From Bacillus sp. AFS029637 (lineage in GTDB: Bacteria; Bacillota; Bacilli; Bacillales; Bacillaceae_G): 38,830 nucleotides of DNA. The position numbers were made by a program, and so were the translations under genes. The stretch is from assembly GCF_002584985.1 (NCBI RefSeq), contig NZ_NUPZ01000033.1:132797-171626 (forward strand). Direction: 5' to 3'. A model generated the notes under the pieces. It worked only from the letters and a program-made list of their open reading frames with translations. It ran no database searches and had not been told where the DNA came from. Positions within the stretch are counted from its first letter, which is position 1, and each line of letters opens with the position of its first letter. This document shows positions 6,921-16,599 of the stretch, piece after piece.

Positions 6921-7937
6921 ATGACAAAAGATCACGGCACTCCACATTCCATGGCTTTTACATACAAACTCATTTTAAGCATAATTGCATTCTTCCTTAT
7001 TTTTATGGTTGCAATGGTATTAGGTGCTGCAGATACTTCTATAAAAGATGTATGGTTAGCACTTACTTCCTCCGCTAAAGGAGACAAAGTATCTATTATT
7101 CGTGAAATACGTTTACCACGTGAAGTTGCTGCCATATTTGTCGGAGCTGGACTCGCTGTTTCTGGTGCAATTATGCAAGGATTAACGCGAAATCCTCTTG
7201 CTGATCCTGGATTACTCGGCTTAACTGGTGGCGCAAATGCTGCACTTGCACTAACACTTGCTTTCAACCCTTCCATCAGCTATCTGTACTTAACGTTAGC
7301 TTGCTTTATCGGTGCTGCAATTGGCGCTATTATGGTATTCGGGGTTGGCATGGTGAAAAAAGGTGGGCTTTCTCCCCTTCGAATTGTATTAGCTGGTGCT
7401 GCTGTTTCAGCATTTCTACTCGCAATTTCAGAAGGAGTCGGCATTTACTTCAAAATTTCACAAGAGGTATCACTTTGGACTGCCGGGGGAGTAATTGGAA
7501 CGACTTGGAGCCAATTAAAAATTATTATCCCCGTTATTTCAATCAGTATATTTATCGCTATCTTACTTGCAAAAAAGTTGACAGTCCTTAGTTTCAGTGA
7601 AGAAGTTGCTATTGGACTTGGTCAAAAAATTATCGTCATTAAAACAATTTTATTTATCATTATTATCTTACTTGCTGGTGCGTCTGTAGCGCTTGTCGGA
7701 AACATGGCATTTATCGGATTAATGGTGCCTCATATGGTACGTCCTATTGTCGGTCCCGATTACCGCTTTGTTATACCGATGTCAGCAATTGCTGGTGCAT
7801 CCTTTATGTTACTTGCCGATACAATCGGGCGTACCATTAACGCTCCGTACGAAACACCAGTTGCGGCAATTGTCGCTATTGTAGGATTACCATTCTTCCT
7901 ATTCATCGTACGTAAAGGAGGAAGAACTTTCTCATGA
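6921..7937 (+). CDS. Iron-siderophore ABC transporter permease (FecCD family), first subunit
   Basis: 338 residues from ATG 6921. A GTG three codons upstream (6912) is also possible, and neither has a strong ribosome site. It has about nine hydrophobic segments and the FecCD signatures: REIRLPREVAAIFVGAGLAVSGAIMQGLTRNPLADPGLLGLTGG split over residues about 60-105, and the coupling region NMAFIGLMVPHMVR near residue 270, where the ATPase docks. It forms a heterodimer with the next gene product to move ferric siderophores across the membrane. Its stop codon overlaps the next start as ATGA. No ATPase gene follows, so the pair must borrow one encoded elsewhere. Confidence 0.88.
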   Translation: MTKDHGTPHSMAFTYKLILSIIAFFLIFMVAMVLGAADTSIKDVWLALTSSAKGDKVSIIREIRLPREVAAIFVGAGLAVSGAIMQGLTRNPLADPGLLGLTGGANAALALTLAFNPSISYLYLTLACFIGAAIGAIMVFGVGMVKKGGLSPLRIVLAGAAVSAFLLAISEGVGIYFKISQEVSLWTAGGVIGTTWSQLKIIIPVISISIFIAILLAKKLTVLSFSEEVAIGLGQKIIVIKTILFIIIILLAGASVALVGNMAFIGLMVPHMVRPIVGPDYRFVIPMSAIAGASFMLLADTIGRTINAPYETPVAAIVAIVGLPFFLFIVRKGGRTFS

Positions 7938-8941
7938 TGCAATCTATTCTAAGAAAACAACGTATTATCATACTCGCTTTACTTATACTGACCATTACAA
8001 CCATTGTAGTTGGAATGGGGCTCGGTTCAGCATCTTTATCTTATGATCGATTACTCCCAACACTAATGGGACAAGGTACATTTAAAGAGGAGTTTGTTTT
8101 ATATTCTTTACGACTACCTAGAATTGTCATTACATTATTAGCTGGTATGGCGCTCGCTTTATCTGGTGCTATCCTGCAAGGTATTACACGTAACGATTTA
8201 GCTGAACCTGGTATTCTTGGAATCAACGCTGGAGCTGGTGTTGCAGTTTCCATCTTCTTTTTATATTTTCCAATTGACGTAGGTTCATTTCTTTACTTAC
8301 TACCAGTCGTTGGGTTTATCGGTGCTTTCCTTACTGCTGTTCTAATTTACGTATTTTCATATAGTAAATCAACAGGGCTTCAACCAATACGATTAACATT
8401 AACCGGTATCGGGTTTTCATTTGCACTATCTGGAGCGATGATCGTCCTTATTTCATCTGCTGATCGTATGAAGGTAGACTTTATTTCAAAATGGATAGCT
8501 GGGAATATTTGGGGAGATGACTGGATCTTCGTTTTCGCAATGCTCCCATGGTTAATCGTATTAATTCCGTTTGTTTTCTATAAAGCAAATCGATTAAACA
8601 TTCTAGCATTAAACGAACCAGTCGCAATCGGCGTTGGAATTGAAATTGAAAAAGAACGCAGATACTTATTAATTGCAGCCGTTGCGCTAGCAGCTGCAGC
8701 AGTTTCCGTAACAGGAGGAATTAGCTTTATCGGACTAATGGCTCCGCACATCGCAAAATCTTTAGTAGGTCCAAGACATCAAATCTTCATGCCAATCGCC
8801 GTATTAATAGGTGGATGGCTATTACTATTGGCAGACACAATTGGTCGAAACATCGTTGAACCTAATGGTATTCCAGCAGGTATTGTCGTCGCTTTAATTG
8901 GTGCACCTTACTTTATGTATTTGTTGCTTAAGAAAGCGTAA
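7934..8941 (+). CDS. Iron-siderophore ABC transporter permease (FecCD family), second subunit
   Basis: 335 residues. It is a paralogue of the preceding permease with the same marks: LRLPRIVITLLAGMALALSGAILQ, the motif TRNDLAEPGILGINAGAG, and the ATPase-coupling stretch ISFIGLMAPHIAKSLVGPRH near the C-terminal third, with about nine membrane segments. Its start overlaps the upstream stop by 4 bases (ATGA), and GGAGG lies 12 bases before ATG 7934, with a second ATG at 7937. This ties the amounts of the two subunits together. It ends at a strong terminator, so the operon is binding protein, permease, permease, with no ATPase. Confidence 0.88.
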   Translation: MMQSILRKQRIIILALLILTITTIVVGMGLGSASLSYDRLLPTLMGQGTFKEEFVLYSLRLPRIVITLLAGMALALSGAILQGITRNDLAEPGILGINAGAGVAVSIFFLYFPIDVGSFLYLLPVVGFIGAFLTAVLIYVFSYSKSTGLQPIRLTLTGIGFSFALSGAMIVLISSADRMKVDFISKWIAGNIWGDDWIFVFAMLPWLIVLIPFVFYKANRLNILALNEPVAIGVGIEIEKERRYLLIAAVALAAAAVSVTGGISFIGLMAPHIAKSLVGPRHQIFMPIAVLIGGWLLLLADTIGRNIVEPNGIPAGIVVALIGAPYFMYLLLKKA

Positions 8942-8943
8942 AG

Positions 8944-8980
8944 AAACACCCTCAAGATCTTTTCTTGAGGGTGTTTTTAT
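8944..8980. terminator. Bidirectional terminator between permease and drdA
   Basis: AAACACCCTCAAGA pairs with TCTTGAGGGTGTTT and is followed by TTTT on the plus strand and by T-rich sequence on the minus strand. It serves the convergent permease and drdA genes. Confidence 0.93.
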
Positions 8981-8981
8981 T

Positions 8982-9623
8982 CTACTGCTGTCCATACCCT
9001 TCAAACTTCTTCGCCAAATTCTCCATCTCATCTTCTGGCAAAAGCTTCGGTTCTCCGACGCTTTTCGTTTGATAATAAATTTGCGCACAGAACTCAATCT
9101 CTTCTGCAACAGTAAACGCCATTTTTATATTATTTGCACCAGCAATTAAACCGTGATTGGCAAGCAACACGGCACGACGATCGATCATGCCTTCGAAGGC
9201 AGCCTCTGCTAATTGCTTCGTACCAAATGTTTCATATGGCGCACAGCGGACATTCGGGCCTGCAAAAGCAATTAAATATGACACAGCAGGAAGTTCCCAT
9301 CCCAATGATGCAATCGTCTTTGCATAAGGAGAGTGTGTATGCACAAGCGCATTTATGTCTTCACGATTTCTATAATAAATAAGATGCATATCTAATTCAC
9401 TTGACGGTTTTCTCTCCCCTTCTATCACTTCACCATCTAAATTTAATACAACTACATCTTCTGGTGTTGTTTCATAATACTCTAAACCACTCGGGCTAAT
9501 TGCAACAAGACCTTGTTCACGATTGAAAATACTAATGTTACCGCCTGTCCCCTTTGTTAAACCGCTAGAAATCATTTTCTTTCCGTACGCTACAATTTCT
9601 TCTCTTTCTTTTTGTAATAACAT
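8982..9623 (-). CDS. drdA: 5-deoxyribulose-1-phosphate aldolase (class II, FucA/AraD family)
   Basis: 213 residues from ATG 9623. The in-frame ATG at 9629 directly abuts the GGGGG ribosome site and is less likely. It is a class II aldolase: TKGTGGNISIF phosphate-binding loop near residue 25, SSELDMH with the catalytic Glu, zinc ligands in VHTHSPYA, and the third His in LLANHGLI. Annotation pipelines call it L-fuculose-phosphate aldolase. Linkage to a MtnK-like kinase and a MtnA-like isomerase matches the drd cluster shown in B. thuringiensis to cleave 5-deoxyribulose 1-phosphate into DHAP and acetaldehyde. That pathway salvages the 5-deoxyribose left by radical-SAM enzymes. Last gene of the operon. 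Confidence 0.87.
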   Translation of the reverse strand: MLLQKEREEIVAYGKKMISSGLTKGTGGNISIFNREQGLVAISPSGLEYYETTPEDVVVLNLDGEVIEGERKPSSELDMHLIYYRNREDINALVHTHSPYAKTIASLGWELPAVSYLIAFAGPNVRCAPYETFGTKQLAEAAFEGMIDRRAVLLANHGLIAGANNIKMAFTVAEEIEFCAQIYYQTKSVGEPKLLPEDEMENLAKKFEGYGQQ

Positions 9624-9675
9624 ATACATCCCCCTAAGTATGAAGCTTATGATGACTGACTTTAGATTTATCTAC

Positions 9676-10722
9676 TTATTGAAATAGCTTTTTTAAGTTC
9701 TCCGTAAACGGTGCTTTTACAATTCCTTTTTCCGTAATAATCGCTGTTACATTTTCATATGGCGTAACATCAAATGCCGGATTATATACTTTACTTTCTT
9801 TCGGAGCCGAATATTGTCCGAAACGATTAATCACTTCAGAAGCATCTCTTTCTTCAATTGGAATTTCTTTTCCTGTCGGTGTTTGTAAATCAATTGTTGG
9901 TGTTGGTGCTGCTACATAAAATGGAATGTTGTAGTATTTAGCTAAAATAGATACGCCTAATGTTCCAATTTTATTTGCTACATCACCGTTTGCTGCTACA
10001 CGATCACATCCAACGATTACCGCATCAATTTTCCCTTGTGACATGACCATAGCTGCCATATTATCCGTAATGATAGTGACATCGATTCCCGCTCGCTTCA
10101 GTTCTAATGCTGTTAACGTTGAACCTTGTAATCTAGGGCGTGTTTCATCCGAAAAGATTTTTAAGTCCCATCCTTTTTCTTTCGCTAAGTACATTGGGGC
10201 TGTCGCCGTACCATACTTAGTCGTCGCTAAAGCACCTGCATTACAATGTGTTAATACTCCCATGCCATCATGGAATAATGTTAATGCGTGTTCTCCAATT
10301 TGACGGTTAATTTCTTCATCTTCTCTATGAATCTCTTTCGCCTCTTCTACTAATCTATCTTTCAGCTGCGAGATTGATAAGTGAGCATTTTCTTTCGCTA
10401 CACTTTCCATTCTTTCAAGTGCCCAAAATAAATTTACCGCCGTCGGTCTTGATGTCGCTAAATATGCACATACCTTTTTTACTTCTTCTATAAACTCTTC
10501 CACTGTACTTGTAGTAATTTCCTTTACCCCTAAGTACACACCGTAAGCTGCTGAAACACCTATTGCTGGTGCTCCTCTTACTTTCATTACTTGAATTGCA
10601 TCCCACACACCCTCAGCTGTTTTAAAAGATTCATAAACTACTTCGTTCGGTAATACTGTTTGATCTAATAACACTAAAGCATCATCTTTCCACTGAATGG
10701 GTATTAATTGCTCTGCCATCAT
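9676..10722 (-). CDS. drdI: 5-deoxyribose-1-phosphate isomerase (MtnA family)
   Basis: 348 residues, the full length of MtnA-type aldose-ketose isomerases. The catalytic residues are present at the same numbers as in B. subtilis MtnA: Cys160 in [17 protein letters not shown] and Asp240 in [11 protein letters not shown]. The N-terminal [14 protein letters not shown] motif is also intact. On its own it would be called methylthioribose-1-phosphate isomerase. Its place between the aldolase and kinase genes, with no mtnW/X/B/D genes nearby, fits DrdI, which makes 5-deoxyribulose 1-phosphate and may also act on methylthioribose 1-phosphate. AAGGGGAG precedes two adjacent ATG codons (10722 and 10719). 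The drdK stop is 9 bases upstream. Confidence 0.87.
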   Translation of the reverse strand: MMAEQLIPIQWKDDALVLLDQTVLPNEVVYESFKTAEGVWDAIQVMKVRGAPAIGVSAAYGVYLGVKEITTSTVEEFIEEVKKVCAYLATSRPTAVNLFWALERMESVAKENAHLSISQLKDRLVEEAKEIHREDEEINRQIGEHALTLFHDGMGVLTHCNAGALATTKYGTATAPMYLAKEKGWDLKIFSDETRPRLQGSTLTALELKRAGIDVTIITDNMAAMVMSQGKIDAVIVGCDRVAANGDVANKIGTLGVSILAKYYNIPFYVAAPTPTIDLQTPTGKEIPIEERDASEVINRFGQYSAPKESKVYNPAFDVTPYENVTAIITEKGIVKAPFTENLKKLFQ

Positions 10723-10731
10723 CTTCTCCCC

Positions 10732-11958
10732 TTACTTCGCACTATGCATTTGTTGTTTTAGCGTTTCTACAAAACTACTACCTGTTTTATATTGATTCGC
10801 TTGTAAAATAAATTTCTTCGCGCTCTGAAGACAAATTCGCTCCGCTCTAGCACGTGCTTCATCATTCTCAATACAAGTAATATCCTTTACTTTCGCTAAT
10901 CCAACAATACGACGAATTAACTCAAGACCTGTCACTGCAGCTGTATCCTCTAATACAGATTGCAAATAAACTTCGTTAAAACCTTCTTCCTTCGCCATAA
11001 TCTCTGTCACATGAATATCCCAAGCGTCTAAAAACTTCTTCTTAAATAAATCAATTACCTCTATCATTGTAGTTTGTAGCCAATCCATATACGTATCTTT
11101 CTCAGCACCAGGCGACATCGTTGCATCTGCGTTCACCCAAGCGAACATTAAATTCGCCATTACATTCCCAACGTCATATCCCATAGGTCCATAAAAAGCA
11201 AACTCAGGATCAATCACCTTTGTAGAATCACTTTTCACAAAAACAGAACCGGTATGCAAATCACCGTGAATAAGCGACTGCGCATTCGTCATAAAAGAAA
11301 ATTTAAGTTTCGCAACTTCCATACGAAGCTCTTTATCACTATAAATATGCTCTCTAATCCATCCATCATTTAACGGAAATAACTCATTACGTTTATTATG
11401 GTTTGTAAATGGCTCTGAATATACGAGATCCTCTGTAATTTCACATAACTCAGGATTTATATAACTCTTCACAAGTTCCTTCTTCTCTTTATGATTCATT
11501 ACAACATCCGATGTTAATAGAAGCGTATGTACCATAAAAGTAGTTAAATCGTCAGCAAGCCTCGGAAATATTTGATGATTTATAAGTGCTGTACGTAATA
11601 TTGTATGATCCGATAAATCTTCCATCGCGCAGCAATTCATCACACTATCAAATAAATACACCCTTGGAACAAGTCCAGACGCTAACTCTTCCTCTAACTG
11701 TAAAACATCTGATTCTATACGAATACGATTCGTCGATAACTTAAACTCATCTGAAATACGTGCTGTATCCCCAGCCTGCTTTACAATGACGGAAATATTC
11801 TCCTTTTCATCCCAAACACGGAACACATAATTTAAATTGCCATCACCTATTTCTTTACACTGTAACCCCTTTGCATGTTCAAAATTAGACAATTTCTCCT
11901 GCACATATACAATCACATCTTTAGCTTCCATTAAAAAATACTTCGTGAACTTAGACAT
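10732..11958 (-). CDS. drdK: 5-deoxyribose kinase (MtnK-like)
   Basis: 408 residues. It is a protein-kinase-like small-molecule kinase of the MtnK/choline kinase fold: [11 protein letters not shown] at residues about 38-48 is the nucleotide loop, IVKQAGD carries the ATP-binding Lys, [10 protein letters not shown] is the catalytic loop and [17 protein letters not shown] is the metal-binding loop. By itself it would be annotated S-methyl-5-thioribose kinase. With drdI and drdA it matches the 5-deoxyribose disposal cluster, where it phosphorylates the sugar at C1. GGAGGGG precedes ATG 11958. First gene of the operon, with its own sigma-A promoter and a cre site between promoter and start, so catabolite repression is expected. 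Confidence 0.85.
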   Translation of the reverse strand: MSKFTKYFLMEAKDVIVYVQEKLSNFEHAKGLQCKEIGDGNLNYVFRVWDEKENISVIVKQAGDTARISDEFKLSTNRIRIESDVLQLEEELASGLVPRVYLFDSVMNCCAMEDLSDHTILRTALINHQIFPRLADDLTTFMVHTLLLTSDVVMNHKEKKELVKSYINPELCEITEDLVYSEPFTNHNKRNELFPLNDGWIREHIYSDKELRMEVAKLKFSFMTNAQSLIHGDLHTGSVFVKSDSTKVIDPEFAFYGPMGYDVGNVMANLMFAWVNADATMSPGAEKDTYMDWLQTTMIEVIDLFKKKFLDAWDIHVTEIMAKEEGFNEVYLQSVLEDTAAVTGLELIRRIVGLAKVKDITCIENDEARARAERICLQSAKKFILQANQYKTGSSFVETLKQQMHSAK

Positions 11959-11977
11959 GGTTTCCCCTCCACACTAG

Positions 11978-11992
11978 TTGTAAGCGTTTTCT
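11978..11992. promoter_or_regulatory. CcpA-binding cre site before drdK
   Basis: TTGTAAGCGTTTTCT matches the cre consensus WTGNAANCGNWWNCA at every position but the last. It lies between the drdK promoter and the start codon, a position where bound CcpA blocks elongation. Confidence 0.68.
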
Positions 11993-12071
11993 AAAAGCTA
12001 TAAAAAATAATAGATGAAATGTTTTATCCTATAATATATATTCTTCTTTTTGAAAGTTATATCTAGGTTTT

Positions 12072-12099
12072 ATTATATCTTGTTAGTACCTTGAGTCAA
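12072..12099 (-). promoter_or_regulatory. Sigma-A promoter of drdKIA
   Basis: On the minus strand: TTGACT (12094-12099), a 16-base spacer, TATAAT (12072-12077). It leaves an mRNA leader of roughly 105 bases before drdK. Confidence 0.75.
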
Positions 12100-12419
12100 T
12101 GCTTCTAATTATCATTGCAATATACTTCTTAATTATATATTTGAGGTAACAAAAATTGTTCACAAAGATTCCAATTCATTTTATTTTATTTATCGCTCAA
12201 TTCTTTGTAAAATAGAAGTAAGCAATTGCTTTTCAATTCCACAACTTCTAAGAAATATTCCCTGCCTAAGAATTTATACTTACACTATATCTCTAAACTA
12301 CACACTAATCTTTCACCTACTATCTTACAATGAATACTCTAAAAATTACCTTTCCATTCCCTACTAGCTTTAATTGAGAATAAATATTAATTAAATTGGT
12401 ATAAAGTTGGTTTATTCTC
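12100..12419. other. AT-rich spacer between the drd and ahp promoters
   Basis: About 320 bases with no convincing ORF. The only structure I see is a short palindrome AAGCAATTGCTT at 12222-12233. The stretch probably separates two regulated promoters. Confidence 0.5.
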
Positions 12420-12449
12420 TTGACAAAATAACCACTTCTATATGATAAT
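12420..12449 (+). promoter_or_regulatory. Sigma-A promoter of ahpCF
   Basis: TTGACA (12420-12425), an 18-base spacer, GATAAT (12444-12449). The leader to the ahpC start is about 90 bases and contains the PerR box. Confidence 0.75.
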
Positions 12450-12459
12450 TAATATCGAA

Positions 12460-12474
12460 TTAGAATTATTATAG
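12460..12474. promoter_or_regulatory. PerR box
   Basis: TTAGAATTATTATAG matches the PerR 7-1-7 consensus TTATAATNATTATAA at 12 of 14 positions. It sits at the expected transcription start of ahpC, so peroxide inactivation of PerR would induce the operon. Confidence 0.75.
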
Positions 12475-12547
12475 TTAATTAAAAAATATATTTTATGAGC
12501 AAACTATTTTTTGATGCTCAAAACCAACATTTAGGAGGAATTTTAAT

Positions 12548-13111
12548 ATGTTATTAATCGGCACAGAAGTAAAACCGTTTAAAGCTAATGCTTACCATAA
12601 TGGAGAATTTATCCAAGTTACTGACGAAAGTTTAAAAGGAAAATGGAGTGTAGTTTGTTTCTATCCAGCTGACTTCACATTCGTTTGTCCAACTGAACTT
12701 GAAGACTTACAAAACCAATATGCAACTCTTAAAGAGTTAGGCGTTGAAGTATACTCTGTATCTACAGACACTCACTTCACTCACAAAGCATGGCATGATA
12801 GCTCAGAAACTATCGGCAAAATCGAGTACATCATGATTGGTGACCCAACTCGCACAATCACTACAAACTTCAACGTTTTAATGGAAGAAGAAGGTCTTGC
12901 TGCTCGTGGTACTTTCATCATCGATCCAGACGGCGTTATCCAATCTATGGAAATCAATGCTGACGGTATCGGCCGTGACGCAAGCATTCTTGTTAACAAA
13001 ATTAAAGCAGCTCAATACGTACGTAACAACCCAGGTGAAGTTTGCCCAGCTAAATGGCAAGAGGGTTCTGCTACACTTAAACCAAGCCTTGACCTTGTAG
13101 GCAAAATCTAA
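12548..13111 (+). CDS. ahpC: Alkyl hydroperoxide reductase subunit C (2-Cys peroxiredoxin)
   Basis: 187 residues, the standard AhpC length. The peroxidatic Cys47 lies in [10 protein letters not shown] and the resolving Cys166 in GEVCPAKW. The loop [14 protein letters not shown] and the tail up to LVGKI are intact. It reduces H2O2, organic peroxides and peroxynitrite in the cytoplasm and is recycled by AhpF, encoded 14 bases downstream. AGGAGG precedes the ATG by 8 bases, an unusually strong site fitting an abundant protein. It is regulated by PerR according to the upstream box. Confidence 0.97.
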   Translation: MLLIGTEVKPFKANAYHNGEFIQVTDESLKGKWSVVCFYPADFTFVCPTELEDLQNQYATLKELGVEVYSVSTDTHFTHKAWHDSSETIGKIEYIMIGDPTRTITTNFNVLMEEEGLAARGTFIIDPDGVIQSMEINADGIGRDASILVNKIKAAQYVRNNPGEVCPAKWQEGSATLKPSLDLVGKI

Positions 13112-13125
13112 GGAGTTCGATCAAA

Positions 13126-14652
13126 ATGATACTAGATGCAGATATAAAAACACAACTATCCCAATACCTTCAGTTAATGGAGAACGATATTTTACTTAAA
13201 GTAAGCGCAGGAGACGATAACGTATCTAAAGATATGTTAGCTCTAGTAGATGAATTAGCTACTATGTCATCTAAGATCACAGTAGAAAAAGTTGAACTAG
13301 AGAGAACACCAAGCTTTAGCGTAAATCGCCCTGGCGAAGACACTGGTGTCGTATTCGCTGGTATTCCATTAGGACACGAATTTACTTCATTAGTGTTAGC
13401 TTTACTACAAGTTAGCGGACGTGCTCCAAAAGTTGAACAAAAATTAATCGATCAAATCAAAAACATTCAAGGCGAATATCATTTTGAATCTTATATCAGC
13501 CTAAGTTGTCATAACTGTCCTGATGTTGTACAAGCTCTTAACGTAATGAGCGTTCTAAACTCTAGTATTACACATACTATGATTGATGGCGCGGCATTCA
13601 AAGAGGAAGTAGAAAGTAAAGACATCATGGCGGTACCAACTGTTTACCTAAACGGCGAATCTTTCGGAAGCGGTCGTATGACACTTGAAGAAATTTTAGC
13701 TAAAATGGGTAACGGTCCAGATGCATCAGAGCTTTCTGATAAAGATCCATACGATGTTCTTGTTGTTGGTGGCGGCCCTGCTGGTGCAAGTGCAGCAATT
13801 TATGCAGCACGTAAAGGCATCCGTACTGGTATCGTTGCTGAGCGCTTCGGTGGTCAAGTAATGGATACTATGGGCATTGAGAACTTCATCAGCGTAAAAC
13901 GCACTGAAGGTCCTAAGCTAGTAGCAAGTCTTGAAGAGCACGTAAAAGAATACGACATCGATGTAATGAATCTACAACGTGCGAAACGTTTAGAGAAAAA
14001 AGAACTTATTGAAGTGGAACTTGAAAACGGCGCTATTCTGAAAAGTAAGAGCGTAATCGTTTCAACAGGTGCTCGCTGGCGTAACGTTGGCGTACCAGGT
14101 GAAGCTGAGTTCAAAAATAAAGGTGTAGCATACTGCCCACACTGTGACGGTCCATTATTCACTGGAAAAGACGTAGCAGTTATCGGCGGCGGTAACTCTG
14201 GTATCGAAGCAGCTATCGACTTAGCGGGTATCGTTAAGCACGTAACTGTTCTTGAGTTCATGCCAGAATTAAAAGCTGATGCTGTATTACAAGAGCGTCT
14301 TAACAGCTTACCAAACGTAACTGTTCTGAAAAACGTTCAAACGAAAGAAATTACTGGTACTGACAAAGTAAACGGTATTTCTTACATCGATCGTGAAACT
14401 GAAGAAGTTCATCACGTTGAATTACAAGGTGTATTCGTACAAATCGGTCTTGTGCCAAACACAGACTGGTTAGGCGAAACAGTTGAACGCGCTCGCGGTG
14501 AAATCGTAACAGACAAGCACGGCGCTACAAACGTACCAGGAGTGTTTGCTGCAGGTGACTGTACAAATAATCCGTACAAACAAATCATCATCTCTATGGG
14601 CTCAGGTGCAAATGCTGCTTTAGGCGCGTTTGATTACTTAATCCGTAACTAA
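13126..14652 (+). CDS. ahpF: Alkyl hydroperoxide reductase subunit F (NADH:peroxiredoxin oxidoreductase)
   Basis: 508 residues. The N-terminal tandem thioredoxin-like domain (about 1-195) has its redox pair Cys128-x-x-Cys131 (SCHNCPD). The thioredoxin-reductase-like part has the FAD motif [16 protein letters not shown] (about 213), the second redox pair Cys337/Cys340 (CPHCDGP), the NAD motif [14 protein letters not shown] (about 352) and the FAD-closing [10 protein letters not shown]. Electrons pass from NADH through FAD and both disulphides to AhpC. It is co-transcribed with ahpC and followed by a strong terminator. Confidence 0.97.
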   Translation: MILDADIKTQLSQYLQLMENDILLKVSAGDDNVSKDMLALVDELATMSSKITVEKVELERTPSFSVNRPGEDTGVVFAGIPLGHEFTSLVLALLQVSGRAPKVEQKLIDQIKNIQGEYHFESYISLSCHNCPDVVQALNVMSVLNSSITHTMIDGAAFKEEVESKDIMAVPTVYLNGESFGSGRMTLEEILAKMGNGPDASELSDKDPYDVLVVGGGPAGASAAIYAARKGIRTGIVAERFGGQVMDTMGIENFISVKRTEGPKLVASLEEHVKEYDIDVMNLQRAKRLEKKELIEVELENGAILKSKSVIVSTGARWRNVGVPGEAEFKNKGVAYCPHCDGPLFTGKDVAVIGGGNSGIEAAIDLAGIVKHVTVLEFMPELKADAVLQERLNSLPNVTVLKNVQTKEITGTDKVNGISYIDRETEEVHHVELQGVFVQIGLVPNTDWLGETVERARGEIVTDKHGATNVPGVFAAGDCTNNPYKQIIISMGSGANAALGAFDYLIRN

Positions 14653-14670
14653 TTATATAGACGTGAGTTT

Positions 14671-14703
14671 AAAAAAGCAGGTGCATTGGCACCTGCTTTT
14701 TTA
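14671..14703. terminator. Bidirectional terminator after ahpF
   Basis: AAAAAAGCAGGTGC and GCACCTGCTTTTTT form a 14-bp perfect stem with a four-base loop. It overlaps the stop codon of the convergent methyltransferase gene. Confidence 0.93.
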
Positions 14704-15309
14704 TAACCTTAATGTATAAACTAAAAACCGCTCATTCCCATTCTTCTCATAAGCACCCGGCAACCTTACTTCCTTCTTCAACTCAAACGCAGTCTGATTT
14801 TCTAAGAAGAAAATATAATCTTCAGAAGGGTAATATAGAATGATATCCACTTCTCTCTCCGCTTCTTCTACCGAAAGCAAAATGTTATTTACTACGTTCA
14901 TAAACACTTGTACAGAAAATGGATTGAAGAAATAAAATCGGTTATCACATGGATCAATTTCATATTCCTGTGCTAAACAGCACTGGAATTGAATTTTATA
15001 TTTACTGTTTCGTACCTTTCGTGCATACCGATCACGATTAGCCATCGCTTCGTTATAAAACTCTTCATTCATTTCAATTCCAACTGCTGAAGCACCACAC
15101 TTATGGTGCATGTAAAAGTTTAATCGTCCTTTCCCGCACCCAAAATCTACAATTCGGTCGCTACTTTTTATTTCGTATTGATTCAATAACTCATCTAATC
15201 CGCTATACGGCGTCGGTTCATAACGGTGATAGTGCATAGACTTATTAAATCCTTTTTGCTCTCCGACAGTTTTTATATGTAGTACAGCATCGTAATATTG
15301 TTCGTTCAT
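14701..15309 (-). CDS. SAM-dependent methyltransferase-like protein
   Basis: 202 residues. Residues about 50-75 hold SAM motif I (IVDFGCGKGRLNFYMHH) followed by an acidic strand end (AVGIEMNEEF), the seven-strand class I methyltransferase signature. The later motif FYFFNPFSVQVFMNVV takes the place of the usual catalytic NPPY/DPP motif. The N-terminus (YDAVLHIKTVGEQKGFNKSMHYHRYEPTPY) is rich in His and Tyr and may form the substrate lid. The substrate cannot be deduced, and the gene has no functional link to ahpF. TAGGAG precedes the ATG. Confidence 0.75.
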   Translation of the reverse strand: MNEQYYDAVLHIKTVGEQKGFNKSMHYHRYEPTPYSGLDELLNQYEIKSSDRIVDFGCGKGRLNFYMHHKCGASAVGIEMNEEFYNEAMANRDRYARKVRNSKYKIQFQCCLAQEYEIDPCDNRFYFFNPFSVQVFMNVVNNILLSVEEAEREVDIILYYPSEDYIFFLENQTAFELKKEVRLPGAYEKNGNERFLVYTLRL

Positions 15310-15388
15310 TGGTTTTCTCCTATTAAGAAATGGTACTTATTATTATACACCATGTACTGGAGAAGAATTTTTCAGTGAATTAATTAGT

Positions 15389-15458
15389 ACGTGAAATTAT
15401 ATCGACGATTTTCTTAATATATCTATCGTAACTTCAAATATATCGACTTAACGACAAA
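15389..15458. repeat. 41-bp-period intergenic repeat, copy A
   Basis: The sequence ATATCGACGATTTTC, then AATATATCTATCGTAAC, then ATATATCGACTTAACG repeats with a 41-base period (the GACG/GACT marks fall at 15404 and 15445). It closely resembles the stretch at 21550-21655 in order, spacing and flanking GTGAAATTAT/ATGAAATTAT. It is noncoding and probably a B. cereus-group dispersed repeat. Confidence 0.65.
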
Positions 15459-15462
15459 TTCC

Positions 15463-15494
15463 TACAAAAAAAACAGGAGCTCTCTAGCCCCTGT
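15463..15494 (-). terminator. Terminator of the M20 amidohydrolase gene
   Basis: ACAGG-A-GCT pairs with AGC-C-CCTGT around CTCT and is followed on the minus strand by eight T. It overlaps the stop codon at 15484. Confidence 0.85.
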
Positions 15495-16599
15495 CCTCTA
15501 ACACTTTCAATACAGTTTGTTTCAATATTTCTACGCCATCCATAATACAACTATGATCGAACTTCATATACGGATGGTGTAATCCAGGTTGTAAGTTTGC
15601 CCCTAGTCCAAGCATAACTGCTTTTAAATGCGGTCTTTTCACTGTGTAGTAATGGAAATCATCGCTTCCTGTCGTATAGAGCGGTCCTGTACATCTCTCT
15701 TCTCCATACACAGCGAGAATACCTTTGCGCATATAACGCTCTGCTTCTTCTGACACTTCTGCTCCTGGAGCAAGATCAATCCATTCATATGAAGTTTTTG
15801 ATCCCATCGATGCAGCTGATTCTATTACACACTCTATCTTTTTCTTTAATTCTTGTAATAGTGTATTACTCTCTGCTCTTACATCTAAACTGAAATGACC
15901 GTTACCTGGAATGATATTTAGATTATCACCACCAGCTTGGCACCTCGTCATTTTCACCGAATATGAACTTTGCGGTGGCAACCATATATTTTTCAAACCG
16001 ATATTAATCATGGAAATGACATCAATCGCATTCACACCTTGGTGGGGTCTTGCACCATGTGCGTCTTCCCCATGAATCGTTCCCTCTAAAAATCCTGCTG
16101 CTCCGTGACGAATAGATGGGGCAGCTTGTTTCAAAGGCAGTTCTTCAATCGGCCTTAAATGAACACCAAATAAGAAATCAGCATCATCCACAGCGCCCTT
16201 CTCTACCATCTTTAAAGAGCCATTTCCTTTTTCCTCTGCCGGCTGAAAAATAAATCTAACCGTACCACTTTCCCATCTCATATTCTTTAATTGCAAAATA
16301 AGCCCCATTACAATCGTCATATGAGCATCATGACCGCATGAATGGTTCGCTTTAAACTCTCCATCTACTTCTTGCCATAGTGCATCCATATCAGCGCGAA
16401 TCGCGATAACTGGATTCCCACTTCCGATTTCAGCAATCACGCCTGGGCAATCATCAAATATTTTATATGAAATTCCTTCTTCTTTTAAAAAGTTAGTAAT
16501 GTACGCTGTCGTTTCATACTCTTTCCAACTGACTTCAGGGTTTTCGTGTAAATGCTGAAAAATTTCCGTTAAACGCTCTTGTAGTTCTAATGTTTTCAA
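15484..16599 (-). CDS. M20-family amidohydrolase (probable N-acyl-amino acid deacylase)
   Basis: 371 residues with a TTG start at 16599, AAGGAG 9 bases upstream. M20D zinc peptidase marks: IRADMDALWQE near residue 70, NHSCGHDAHM with Cys and His ligands near 88, QPAEEKGNG with the catalytic Glu near 123, the His in GVHLRP, and GSDDFHYYT near the C-terminus. Family members remove acyl groups from amino acids or cleave conjugates such as aminoacyl hydrolysates, and B. subtilis AmhX is a close type. In Geobacillus an L-specific desuccinylase completes an N-succinylamino acid racemase pathway, and the racemase and acyltransferase of that pathway lie 3 kb away here. N-succinyl-L-amino acid hydrolysis is therefore the leading guess, not proven. 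Confidence 0.8.
   Translation of the reverse strand: MKTLELQERLTEIFQHLHENPEVSWKEYETTAYITNFLKEEGISYKIFDDCPGVIAEIGSGNPVIAIRADMDALWQEVDGEFKANHSCGHDAHMTIVMGLILQLKNMRWESGTVRFIFQPAEEKGNGSLKMVEKGAVDDADFLFGVHLRPIEELPLKQAAPSIRHGAAGFLEGTIHGEDAHGARPHQGVNAIDVISMINIGLKNIWLPPQSSYSVKMTRCQAGGDNLNIIPGNGHFSLDVRAESNTLLQELKKKIECVIESAASMGSKTSYEWIDLAPGAEVSEEAERYMRKGILAVYGEERCTGPLYTTGSDDFHYYTVKRPHLKAVMLGLGANLQPGLHHPYMKFDHSCIMDGVEILKQTVLKVLEDRG

Noticed and set aside
9676-11958. Classical methionine salvage operon (mtnA, mtnK)
   Set aside because: Linkage to a class II aldolase and absence of mtnW, mtnX, mtnB and mtnD fit the drd cluster better.
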